From Larix sibirica (taxonomy: Eukaryota; Streptophyta; Pinopsida; Pinales; Pinaceae): 22,329 nt of DNA. The DNA lies in NCBI GenBank assembly GCA_004151065.3, contig NWUY0300060552.1:1-22329 (forward strand). Reading direction: 5' to 3'. Of the stretch, positions 1 through 7,996 are shown piece after piece (the stretch's first letter is position 1; each line of letters opens with the position of its first letter). Position numbers and translations under genes: made by a program. The notes beneath the pieces are model-generated. The model ran no database searches. It saw only the letters and a list, made by a program, of their open reading frames with translations, and was not told the DNA's origin.

Positions 1-379
1 TCCAACAACAATATTCTAACAAAGTAAAGACATGGGTTCCTAACATAGGGCCATATAATCCCAATATAGGTAGAAGAGGTATAGAATTTGATGTCAAAAG
101 TATAGGGCATGGTTGGAGTTGTCTTTGCACTTATGCCAAATCTATGATGTAGATTTTCAATGCATATTGCAATCACAACATTATGGGTGACTCATATACT
201 AGTTACAACAAAGGGTCCATGCATGGAAAGTAGGGCCATCTGGAGTCTTAGGTGATGATTTGGAGGCGAATCAGATGGTAAGATTTGGATGATGGTATTA
301 ATAACTTAATGTATGTGTTTTTTGCATGTTAAGATTTCAAGAAGTGAATTTGTTTTCAAAACAATAAACTTTGATTTTG
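1..379. other. Intergenic DNA, no gene seen
   Basis: AT-rich sequence with stops in every frame. I see no coding region, RNA gene or clear repeat boundary. Its right end may be the 3' body of the minus-strand SINE-like fragment that follows. Confidence 0.5.
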
Positions 380-475
380 AAAGAGTGGGTTTCGAATTTT
401 TAAAATGTGACTTTTTGACCTAAGATCTCTTGGATGGAGATCAAACTACTTAACCAACCGAGTTAGCCCACCATC
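380..475 (-). repeat. tRNA-derived SINE-like fragment
   Basis: On the minus strand GGGCTAACTCGGTTGGTTAAG (plus 450-470) resembles a tRNA D-arm with a pol III A box. About 60 bases further on, ATTCGAAACCC (plus 387-397) resembles a B box. The spacing is longer than in a normal tRNA gene, and no acceptor or anticodon stem can be paired, so this is not a working tRNA. A tRNA-headed SINE is the best explanation. Its 3' end and any target duplication were not found. Confidence 0.4.
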
Positions 476-779
476 GCATGATATAAGTGATGGTAATTTG
501 TGATGGTAAAAGTTAGAAGAGGTCCTTTGAAGGGGTCAACTTAGCATAGAGCATCGAGATCCAATACATATTTGACAAAGGTCACATCATGATGAACTTC
601 CTCATCCTAGCCTACAAGAAAGATATCCGTTTAACACAACTATTTGTTCAAATCCCATGTGAGACATCTGGCCCATTGTGATAAGGCTAGAAGGGTAGGT
701 GCTTCCCTTGAGTGGGACCCCTTCCTTGGTGTGTCTCTAGACATTTTGACCCTTGCTAAGTCAAAAGTTTCCTACTAGG

Positions 780-890
780 TGCGGGCTTGTGGGCTATTGG
801 CACTAACTTGGGATTTATAGTGGCAACCAACCGAATTTGAACCTAGATCTTGCCCAGGTAATCTAAGCGAGTTATGAGTTCCCCTAGATC
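780..890 (-). repeat. Second tRNA-like (SINE-like) fragment
   Basis: On the minus strand an A-box-like stretch (plus 857-881, AACTCGCTTAGA core) is followed by GGTTCAAATTC (plus 833-843), close to a B box. No complete cloverleaf can be folded by eye. It could be another SINE head or a decayed tRNA. Whether it belongs to the same family as the fragment at 380-475 is unclear. Confidence 0.28.
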
Positions 891-905
891 TAAAACAAAA
901 CTATC

Positions 906-2987
906 TATGAAGGATTTAGAAAATCCTCTATTTTTAAATAATAATGGAAAAGTGGAAATATGTAAATGGTACAAAAATTTCTTATACAAATCCTTATCTA
1001 TAACCATTATTTTAATTATAATACAAACTACTTAGATGAACTTTCACATTATATAGTATAAAACACCAAAACCAATTCTAAATATATAAGATATAAAACA
1101 TTAAAAAAAGGAAAATTAAAAAAAAAACACAATACTCAATAAATTTTTGCCGAATTTGTTTAGCTTAAAAAAAACCATTATCAAAATGAAAATAAAATAT
1201 TCAAACAATAACATTTTCTCGTGATAGGGTTAATCCAAACCAAAGCAAAATACTAAAAATGTGCTACACAATTGAATATGTATCTTACCATTCTATTACC
1301 AACTCAGTTATATTTCAACTTTCTAGCCAAAAAGATTATATAACAGTTGCCAAATCAGTCATAATTATTCACCAATTGCTCTGAATGTTTCGGATTACGA
1401 CTATGGCACACCAAAAATTGCAAAACCTGCTTCTTTAAAAACTGAAAATAAGGTAAATACTGTGATCAAACAGAAAACCTGAGAAGAAATTTATTTCATG
1501 AACTATTATTATTATTAGTTTTTTTTCCAGTCTTTGGAAAGTACAGGATCTCTAGGTACAATCATCACCGAGGTGCAGTTTTCTAAAAGAGCTTATGCCC
1601 ACCACACCTCCTCTGCAGGAATCCAAACTAGACTTTTATCAACATAACCATCAGACCTCACCAATGCCCCTGCACCCCAAACCTTATTTCATAAATTATG
1701 CCTTGTCAAAGATGAAAGACAATATAAGTTAACTCCACAGATCACGTTTGGTTCAACAAAGTTGCATAATTTTATAAGATCTCTATTGAATATAAGTTCT
1801 GAATAAAACATAATTATAAAGGTTAATTCAATTGGTTGAAAACATATATAATTCACCTCAAAATTGTAAAATAAAAATAATTAGAACGTTTACAAACTGA
1901 CAATAGCAAAAACAAATTTTTAATTCCGAACCATTAATCCTTTACAATCAGCTATTACAGTTAAAACACCAGTGCACATTCCTACAAAGGTAGAAGCTGC
2001 TCCTCATACGGTCCGTAGAAGCGGTTCTATGAGGGCGGAGTGGCTGAAAATATTAGAGAATGACATAAATATATCTACACATTCTTACTCGTACAAATTT
2101 CCTCCTACTGTTAGAAATTTACTAATTCAGATTGCAAAACCCTTGCAGCAATGTGAAGAGTCCTCATCCAGAGAATTTATTGTTTTTCATTTTCCCTCCC
2201 AATCACGTTGCTAGTTTTATTGTGTCTTTCTGGTAATGGAAGCTTAAAAAAAGAAACTATAAGAACCAACCCTATTGTTAGTGTGTAGAAGATGAAAAGA
2301 AGCAGATGTGTGGAATAAGCAAAAGTGCAGAAATGAACAACACAAACATACAACCATTAGATAACAGTTTACAACTTTTTTTGGACTTCAAAGCACACTC
2401 AAATATATTAATCAACAACTAAAAATGGTTACAATACTTTAGAGAATCTCTGTTCGTTCAGCAACATAAGCTTTCTGGAAATTTTTTGGCAACATAACAG
2501 TAAGTAAAACTAAACTGATGCACACTATTTCCTCCAACCCTAGCACTCAATAAATATACACAACAAAATACCATAAACTGTTTATGGTTTTCCAATTCTG
2601 TATATTAGAAACCACCAACAATTGTTTGGCCAACTGCTGTTGTTGCTTAGCATTCAATGCCTACCAGTGATCTGCACTTATTCTCTGCTACCACTTGGCA
2701 GTTATTCCTTGCCACTGTATAACAGTTCATTATCTCCTACAACTCAACATCATTACCTGCTCAGTTACAAGACTGCAAGATGTAGGACACACCTGTCCCA
2801 ACTCAAGATTTACTTGCGAAATAAATGATTGATAATCAAATCCTTTACCCATTAAATGAGGTTAAGTTCTTCTTCTACTACATTTGTATTTATGCATAGT
2901 CTGGTCCATATGATCTCTCAAATTGCTCCAAAGCTATATAAATCACTCCTATCTGCAAACATGTCGGTGCAGAAATAAGCTTGCAAA
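906..2987. other. AT-rich intergenic DNA, no gene seen
   Basis: About 2 kb of AT-rich sequence with A and T runs. The few short open frames (for example 1972-2214, which would need a GTG start, and 2622-2828) lack recognisable domains and look like chance frames. I see no RNA gene and no clear repeat structure. Confidence 0.5.
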
Positions 2988-3002
2988 GTGAATAAAAATG
3001 CC

Positions 3003-3080
3003 AAATATATTTACAGAGAATTTGTCCTTTGTAAGATGAAGATATATATTTACAGAGAATTTGTCCTTTGTAAGATGAAG
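3003..3080 (+). repeat. Tandem duplication, 39 bp x 2
   Basis: Copy 1 is 3003-3041 and copy 2 is 3042-3080, differing at one base. The core word is TTTACAGAGAATTTGTCC. The 39-bp unit is a multiple of three, so it produces a 13-residue repeat in overlapping chance ORFs on both strands. Those ORFs have no other support. Confidence 0.9.
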
Positions 3081-3108
3081 AGAAATAGACTTTTTTTTCC
3101 AAGTGTAA

Positions 3109-3285
3109 TGAATATACAAAATAAGCCAATGCTCAGTCCACAAAAATCTATTACAATACAAACTACCAGGAGTGAATCCAATTTGGAAGGATGGTTACAT
3201 AGGGTTTTGCATTCGTAAGATCAAGGATAAATCAACTTAGTTTATTATAAGGAATATACAATGAGCCACTGTTCAGAAAAAAAAA
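3109..3285 (+). repeat. Diverged direct repeat, about 30 bp, two copies
   Basis: GAATATACAAAATAAGCCAA, continuing to CAGTCC (about 3109-3139), recurs as GAATATACAATGAGCCACTG, continuing to CAG (about 3252-3276), with small gaps and substitutions. Both copies are followed by A-rich sequence. It may be an older duplication in the same unstable patch as the 39-bp repeat. Confidence 0.5.
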
Positions 3286-3297
3286 AGTTTTTTTTTT
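3277..3297. repeat. A10-G-T10 palindrome
   Basis: Ten A (3277-3286), one G, then ten T (3288-3297) make a near-perfect inverted repeat with a one-base centre. It could extrude a hairpin, or could mark a homopolymer sequencing problem. Confidence 0.85.
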
Positions 3298-3759
3298 AAT
3301 TTTTCTAATTATAGAAATGGAAATGCAGAGCCTCCCACCATTCATTCATTAACCTTCGAGGTGAAGTTCCACCATGAAAATTCTGAACCTAGTACCAAAT
3401 TTTAACCGAAATAATAATAAGAAAAGGGGCAGTTTGAATCGCCCTTATCCTGAAAATTGTGTTACACAACAGCAGAGCAGCAAAACATCTGGATGCATTG
3501 AATTCATTTACTTACATAATCATTGACAGCATGGCATAATTTTTTATCTCTGTTAACCCAAAATTCGTCTTTAATTTTGGGAAAAACGGAGATTGCTTCC
3601 GAGCGATGAGGATTACAGCAGATGCCGGTTGATGCCAAATTTGAGCCTAGTTGGGTTTGAAAGTCTAGTCTGATTGATTACAATCTCACCTGCTTCAATT
3701 TCTGAATAGTAGTCCCGCTGGATGCCTATTGGAAATGGAGATGGACAATCTTCGTAAAA

Positions 3760-3826
3760 TTGGTGAGTCTGTTACTCCCATCTCCTATCTCTTTAAAAGA
3801 TTGGTGAATCTGTTACTCCAATCTCC
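3760..3826 (+). repeat. Short tandem duplication, period 41
   Basis: TTGGTGAGTCTGTTACTCCC plus six further bases (3760-3785) recurs as TTGGTGAATCTGTTACTCCA plus six (3801-3826), 41 bp later, with two substitutions. The period is not a multiple of three, so it would shift any reading frame through it. It overlaps a minus-strand region with splice-site-like motifs. Confidence 0.8.
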
Positions 3827-3854
3827 TTCAATTTCCATTTCCTGCCAAAAGTTT

Positions 3855-4015
3855 ACAGGATCAATCAAAACAAATATGTTAAACATATCCAAATCAAAGC
3901 CACTATGAATGCAGCCTTTAACATTGAAATTAACACAGGATCAATCAAAACAAATATGTTTAAACATATCCAAATCAAAGCTACTATGAATGCAGCCTTT
4001 AACCTTGAAATTAAC
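3855..4015 (+). repeat. Tandem duplication, 80/81 bp x 2
   Basis: Copy 1 is 3855-3934 and copy 2 is 3935-4015. They differ by one inserted T and about two substitutions. Both begin ACAGGATCAATC and include the word AAACATATCCAAATCAAAGC with its neighbours. The low divergence suggests a recent duplication or an assembly duplication. Confidence 0.9.
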
Positions 4016-4139
4016 ACAGGGTTTCCATGTATACATCGTGCGAACCCTAAGGGATTACGGTAAATATGCTACCTCATTCAAATTCTAATTTTGCTCTGAA
4101 ACCCTAGATCATGCAGAGATGGAAAACAAATGAACGTAC

Positions 4140-4170
4140 CTGCAAGGAAGCTCAGTACAGTAAATGCCAT
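4140..4170 (-). other. Candidate first coding exon of an unidentified minus-strand gene
   Basis: On the minus strand an ATG at 4170 lies in a good context (A at -3, G at +4). It opens ten codons (MAFTVLSFLA) that run into CAG|GTACGT, a consensus 5' splice site with the intron starting at 4139. Further down the same strand lie a TTTTGGCAG acceptor-like site (near 3841), an open stretch reading YEDCPSPFPIGIQRDYYSEI (about 3750-3690) and a GCAG|GTGAGA donor-like site (near 3688). The phases do not join into one frame, and the 41-bp duplication lies between them. The tRNA gene sits immediately upstream. This may be a decayed or noncoding transcript, or chance. Confidence 0.2.
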
Positions 4171-4209
4171 TCTCGCCGCAATACAATGCGTAAGATGTAA
4201 AATTATCAC

Positions 4210-4213
4210 AAAA
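4210..4213 (-). terminator. Pol III T-run terminator of tRNA-Gln
   Basis: The minus strand reads TATTTTG directly after the tRNA, giving the minimal T4 signal. Confidence 0.75.
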
Positions 4214-4215
4214 TA

Positions 4216-4287
4216 AGGTCCTACCGGGATTCGAACCCAGGTCGCTGGATTCAAAGTCCAGAGTGCTAACCACTACACCATAGAACC
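4216..4287 (-). tRNA. tRNA-Gln (anticodon TTG)
   Basis: This gene makes the glutamine tRNA that reads CAA codons. The 72-base minus-strand sequence folds as a full cloverleaf. The acceptor stem GGTTCTA pairs with TAGGACC (one G-U pair). A five-pair anticodon stem CTGGA/TCCAG encloses the loop CTTTGAA with anticodon TTG. The T arm contains GGTTCGAATCC, which is also the pol III B box, and TGGTGTAGTGG forms the A box. There is no intron, and CCA is not encoded, as expected for a nuclear gene. TTTT follows at plus 4210-4213, a pol III terminator. A TATA-like word lies at about plus 4297-4306. Confidence 0.97.
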
Positions 4288-4322
4288 AACCATATGCTAT
4301 AAATCAAGACTCTCTGATTCGA

Positions 4323-4329
4323 TATAAAG
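4323..4329 (+). promoter_or_regulatory. TATA-like box before the small plus-strand ORF
   Basis: TATAAAG lies 82 bases before the ATG at 4411, which would allow a 5' UTR of about 55 bases. It is followed by a pyrimidine-rich stretch. It could be chance in AT-rich DNA. Confidence 0.3.
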
Positions 4330-4410
4330 ATTCATAGCAGCCAAAGCAATTTCTCAATTTCCCTAATTTTACACTCACGTTTCTCTAACAGAAAAAACAA
4401 GAACACTGGA

Positions 4411-4641
4411 ATGGACGGCATGGCAAAGCAAGGCCAGATCTTGAAAACTTCTCCCAGAAAGGTCACAGCACCGACTAAGACCATCAAGATGCCCAACTTC
4501 TCTACTCAGTCAAGCCACAGGAGACAGGCTAATAATCCAATATCCTCTAAGACCCCCTATTTCCAACACTTCCCTATTTTAAACCCGCAATCTTATACAA
4601 CTAACCGAACGCCGAACCTCGAGAATTTTTTTTATTTCTAA
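4411..4641 (+). CDS. Small hypothetical ORF between tRNA-Gln and H2A (doubtful)
   Basis: A 76-residue open frame from ATG (GGAATGG context, a second Met at codon 4) to TAA. The product would be basic and rich in Ser, Thr, Pro and Asn, with no recognised domain, signal peptide or membrane segment. It is listed because a TATA-like box stands at a sensible distance and the start context is reasonable. It might instead be a first exon: AGAAAG|GTCACA inside it is a weak donor. It runs towards the 3' end of the H2A gene, and its tail overlaps the likely H2A polyadenylation region. I do not recognise it, and it may be noncoding. Confidence 0.2.
   Translation: MDGMAKQGQILKTSPRKVTAPTKTIKMPNFSTQSSHRRQANNPISSKTPYFQHFPILNPQSYTTNRTPNLENFFYF
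4631..4636 (-). promoter_or_regulatory. Possible polyadenylation signal of H2A
   Basis: The minus strand has AATAAA about 150 bases after the H2A stop codon. Plant histone mRNAs are polyadenylated, so such a signal is expected, but plant signals are loose and others are possible. Confidence 0.35.
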
Positions 4642-4786
4642 AGAAACAAAGCTAATAAGTGCATTTGCATCTTAAGATATCAAATGAAAATCATAAAATA
4701 GCAGGTTTAACGGGACTTCCCAGTATGGAGGTGGTGTTAACAAAACACCATTATATTGCTTCACAGAAAGAAACAAGAACTCTTTC

Positions 4787-5239
4787 TCATTTTTTAGACT
4801 TGGGAGATTTGGGCTGAGAAGAGGGAGTCTTCTCAGAGGCGGCAGCAGACTTCTTAGGGAGAAGGATTTGGTGTATATTGGGGAGCACTCCACCGTGGGC
4901 GATGGTGACCTTTGACAGGAGTTTCCCCAGCTCATCGTCGTTCCTCACAGCCAGCTGAACATGGCGGGGAATGATCCGCGTCTTCTTGTTGTCACGGGCT
5001 GCATTGCCCGCCAACTCCAACACCTCCGCTGCCAGGTATTCCAACACCGCCGCCACATAGACAGCTGCAGCAGAGCCAACTCGCTTGGCATACCTGCCCT
5101 TCTTGAGATATCTCCCGATGCGACCAACGGGGAACTGCAGACCCGCCTTGAGCGACCTGCTAACCGCCTTCTTCCGAGACCCCCCGCCGCCTCCTCCCTT
5201 TCGCCCGCCCTTTCCACCGCTCTTCGACGCCGCCTCCAT
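4787..5239 (-). CDS. Histone H2A, plant type with SPKK-like C-terminal tail
   Basis: Core histone that pairs with H2B and wraps DNA in the nucleosome. The frame encodes 150 residues without an intron. The start is the ATG at 5239: it is the first ATG after the TATA box, and the six extra in-frame codons upstream begin with GTG. A Gly/Lys-rich N-tail (residues 1-25) leads into the histone fold with [40 protein letters not shown] and [13 protein letters not shown], then the docking stretch [12 protein letters not shown]. The tail ends KSPKSKK, like the SPKK tails of plant H2A.W-type histones. Oddities: the L1 loop reads GSAAAVY where most H2As have G-x-GAPVY, and the acidic patch has NDDEL instead of NDEEL. 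It is GC-rich compared with its surroundings. H2A identity is certain; the H2A.W subtype is likely but not proven. Confidence 0.95.
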   Translation of the reverse strand: MEAASKSGGKGGRKGGGGGGSRKKAVSRSLKAGLQFPVGRIGRYLKKGRYAKRVGSAAAVYVAAVLEYLAAEVLELAGNAARDNKKTRIIPRHVQLAVRNDDELGKLLSKVTIAHGGVLPNIHQILLPKKSAAASEKTPSSQPKSPKSKK

Positions 5240-5334
5240 TTTTCTTCCTCTTTCCACTAACTTTCTGTGTATGACTATGTTTTCCCACCGGCTCGCTAAA
5301 TTTAAAATCCTTCTGGTTCTATTACACTCTGGCG

Positions 5335-5342
5335 TTTATATA
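5335..5342 (-). promoter_or_regulatory. TATA box of the H2A gene
   Basis: The minus strand reads TATATAAA followed by CGCC, about 100 bases before the ATG, implying a 5' UTR of roughly 65-70 bases with no upstream ATG. Confidence 0.85.
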
Positions 5343-5414
5343 GGATGAACTAGCTCACACATTTCGATGAATTTATCCTCAGCCTTCGATGTTGCAAAAA
5401 CACGGACGGTCTAG

Positions 5415-5419
5415 ATTGG
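5415..5419 (-). promoter_or_regulatory. CCAAT box of the H2A promoter
   Basis: CCAAT on the minus strand, about 75 bases upstream of the TATA box and next to the octamer. A second CCAAT in the opposite orientation lies at plus 5451-5455. Confidence 0.55.
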
Positions 5420-5428
5420 TCGATTGCC

Positions 5429-5436
5429 GATCCGCG
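5429..5436 (-). promoter_or_regulatory. Plant histone octamer motif CGCGGATC
   Basis: The exact plant histone octamer CGCGGATC lies on the minus strand about 90 bases upstream of the TATA box. On the plus strand it reads GCCGATCCGCG, the right half of the composite plant histone type I element; the ACGTCA hexamer half is not evident. This motif is known to direct S-phase and meristem expression of plant histone genes, so replication-linked expression of this H2A is likely. Confidence 0.85.
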
Positions 5437-5459
5437 ACATACTTGGTTGCCCAATAAGA

Positions 5460-6305
5460 AGCTCCCTCGTTATATTTTAAAAATTTATTTCTGTCGTCCA
5501 CTAGACTTTCCTCCTGAACTGTTCAAAGTTAGGTTATGGTTAGAGGTTGTAACTTTAACATGTGCGCTCTCGTTAAGAAAACAAAGGATTAAACTTATGT
5601 TAGGGACCTAACAAAGAGTATTTGGAAGAAATCATGTCCAACCTAAGGCTAAGGCTAATTGATTTGGTGGATAAAAAAGAAGTTTCGCATATACCAAGAA
5701 AAGGAAGGGAAAAGAGACCCATTCTACACCTTAGTAAAATAAATTTTTTCATGTTTTACAATATCTCCCCTATAGTGGGGGTAGAGCACCTCACTCTGTG
5801 CAATTAAAACCCTTTCTCAACATTTACATTCTAAAAGGGGGTTTGCATCTCGAGAGATTTGATCCCTATGGACACTTGGTAGATCCCCTTTTAAGATAAA
5901 TCTATGCTGGTAACATAAAGGCTAGGCCAATTTTTCTCTTCCAATTATTTCATTTAATACCTTAAATTTCAAATTAAATATATTATTTCTAACTATATTG
6001 AAAAGAGTACCATAAACGCTTTATCATTTTGACTATATTTTCGTTCTTTTTCTAATCATTTTTTGTATGGAATCTCACTGGAATTGTTGGAATTGCAAAT
6101 ATAAGTTGTTGGAATTGCATAATCTAAGTGCCCCAAGGATATTTGAGATCCATTTTTGCAATAAAAAATGAAATTTGAAAATGTAAAATGACAATTTGAC
6201 CAAATATTTTATTGTTAGATTCCATAAAAATGGTCGGAAAGGTAAAAAACGTAGAATGTTTAGATAACTTCCTCTTTACATATTATGGACACCTTTGGAT
6301 AAAAA
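5460..6305. other. AT-rich intergenic DNA, no gene seen
   Basis: No convincing gene. Short chance frames occur at 5622-5807 and in part of 6212-6433. GTTGGAATTGCA occurs twice within about 30 bases near 6085-6120, a small local duplication. The right end may be flanking sequence of the LINE remnant that starts near 6309. Confidence 0.5.
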
Positions 6306-6308
6306 CCC

Positions 6309-6690
6309 AAGTATTATGTCTGGGGTGGCAGGAGCAGGGGGTTCTCTTAGACCTTGACGAAAACACAGAAAATATCATGCTCTTGGGAAAAAATAATGAA
6401 GCAGAGACTTATGCTTTGTATCTTGAGACATAATTCCTTAAGAATCATTGCATTGATAATGTGATGATCTTTGGAGATTCTCTTTTGGTGATCAAGTAAG
6501 CTAGAAGAAGGCCTCTCAAGGGTGGCTCTATTCAGATAAAATATCTTAAAAGAAACTATTGGAACATTAACCACCTCGACATTAATGTCAATATTTTCCA
6601 TATCAAGTGATTCAATAATTCATTAGTAAACCACTAAGCTAATCTTGCTATATATTTGGACAAGGGGGTCCTACTTAAAATGGGGACTGC
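6309..6690 (+). pseudogene. Decayed LINE-type RNase H domain
   Basis: In three frames the plus strand shows the successive parts of the RNase H (RVT_3-like) domain found at the end of plant LINE ORF2. SGVAGAGG is followed by VLLDLDENTE, then NNEAETYALYLE, NVMIFGDSLLVIK and, near the end, NNSLVNH and ANLAIYLDKGVLLKMGT. The NEAE glutamate and the GDS aspartate are kept. A frameshift near 6335 and stops after the LET, VIK, HIK and VNH stretches make it non-functional. No reverse transcriptase is seen upstream, so the copy is 5' truncated or eroded. It lies opposite in orientation to the LINE at the right end of the window. Confidence 0.72.
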
Positions 6691-7328
6691 CTTCATTAGA
6701 TGTGGCTCCCCTAGTTATTATATGTTTATCAACAACAAGGTCAAGGGAATGGCATTACTTCTCCCTCAAGCCAACGATGGTCAAGGAACCACTTGTCACT
6801 TCAAAGAAGGTTCAAAGTATGAAAGTCTTGCATGCATTAAGCCTCACGAGGAAGCCTTAACACTCGCTCATGCTCCAATTTCTCTCCCATATGCTCATTC
6901 AACTCCTGGTGGGATTTATTTTATAGCGTTTGTATGTGTCCTCTGTAACAAAGATGGAATATTTCTTCGGTGTTTAGTGATGTTCAAGCGTTGTTCTGAT
7001 GGTGAGCAAACATGGTATGTTCGAACTTGTAATTGGTGATCTTTAGAGAGGACATCTTTAGCACGCTCAACATTTGGCAAGGGGTAAGTTTCCATGCTCT
7101 ATGTTGTTTGTTTTGGTTCCATGGTGTCATCAGTCCTCTAGTTTTATGATAGGCTTTGTTTGGGAATTTTTAGAGGGCATCTCAACCTATAGTGGTGGGG
7201 TGGTTATTTCTATGCACTAAAGAATTAGCGGGTTGAGCAATTTTGTAGATGCTTTGTGATATTTGTTTGAGGTATTTCCAATTTGTGGCTTGTGTTGGTG
7301 GCGTTCTTCGTTCAATCTTGGGTCTGAA
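6691..7328 (+). other. Probable 3' remainder of the LINE remnant, no gene
   Basis: The open frame 6656-7039 continues from the RNase H remnant, but after about 6690 no family resemblance is seen. No A-rich tail marks the element end. The remainder has stops in all frames. Confidence 0.35.
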
Positions 7329-7995
7329 ATGGCCAATCCCACAAATCAAAATCAAAATCCTGAATCTTGGCCTTCACATTATCAATGGTGTCCAAGCTCG
7401 CAATCTTCATGACTCCCATCTTTCTAACCCGTTGTTTGGTATTACCTTGGTTGCTCCACCTGCTCCTGCCTTGAGCAACCCTTCTTGCTCGTTAGGATTC
7501 TCTCTATGCTGTCACTTCTCCTTTTGGTGGCGCCATGGCTCTCTACATTGCAATTGCTTCAGCTCTTGGTTTATTGCGACTCTACTTTCTATACCGTCAA
7601 CCTATTTTTACCACTTAGCACCTCTGCTTTGCCCCTCGATTTTGCATGTCTGCAATCTATGCCCAAAATTTCAGCATCTACCCCCAAAATAGAAAAAATA
7701 AGCTTAATTGTCCTAGTCTACCTTCCACTGCCTCCTTTATAGCCAATCTCGACGTACTTCACTTTATCTCGTAATGATTTCCTTATGTTGCCTACCCAGA
7801 CTTCGGGATCTAATGTTGATTTGTTGTCCTTTCAAAACTTTGGTCGTTGATTTCCTTCATGATGGCGACACATGTTTTCTGATGCACATCACTTCAAGCC
7901 TCCCATTGCACTCCTTCCACAACCTCCATCAACTTTCGAAGTGTGCCTTAGCCTTCAAACTTTCTCCTTTACCTAATTTTCTTGTTCTATGATGC
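7329..7995 (+). pseudogene. Decayed unrecognised reading frame, perhaps LINE ORF1
   Basis: An ATG at 7329 opens MANPTNQNQNPESWPSHYQW and stops at 7410. A shifted frame then gives a Ser/Pro-rich stretch, a hydrophobic segment (about 7509-7605, MALYIAIASALGLLRLYFLY) and, after more shifts, GSNVDLLSFQNFG near 7810. The polar start followed by a Ser/Pro-rich middle recalls the ORF1 protein of plant LINEs, and the strand matches the RNase H remnant upstream. The order (RNase H first) would require a second element. On the minus strand the same DNA could also be a tail of the coiled-coil ORF. I do not recognise a domain, and the call is weak. Confidence 0.2.
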
Positions 7996-7996
7996 A

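Noticed and set aside
2890-3218. ORFs with a 13-residue internal repeat on both strands near 3.0 kb
   Set aside because: The repeat comes from a 39-bp DNA duplication; no domain or composition supports coding.
5240-5257. Longer H2A with six extra N-terminal residues
   Set aside because: The extension would start at GTG. The first ATG after the TATA box is at 5239 and gives a normal H2A N-terminus.
4945-5348. ORFs overlapping H2A in other frames (4945-5217 minus, 4961-5260 plus, 5085-5348 plus)
   Set aside because: They overlap the strongly supported histone frame and show no independent domain.
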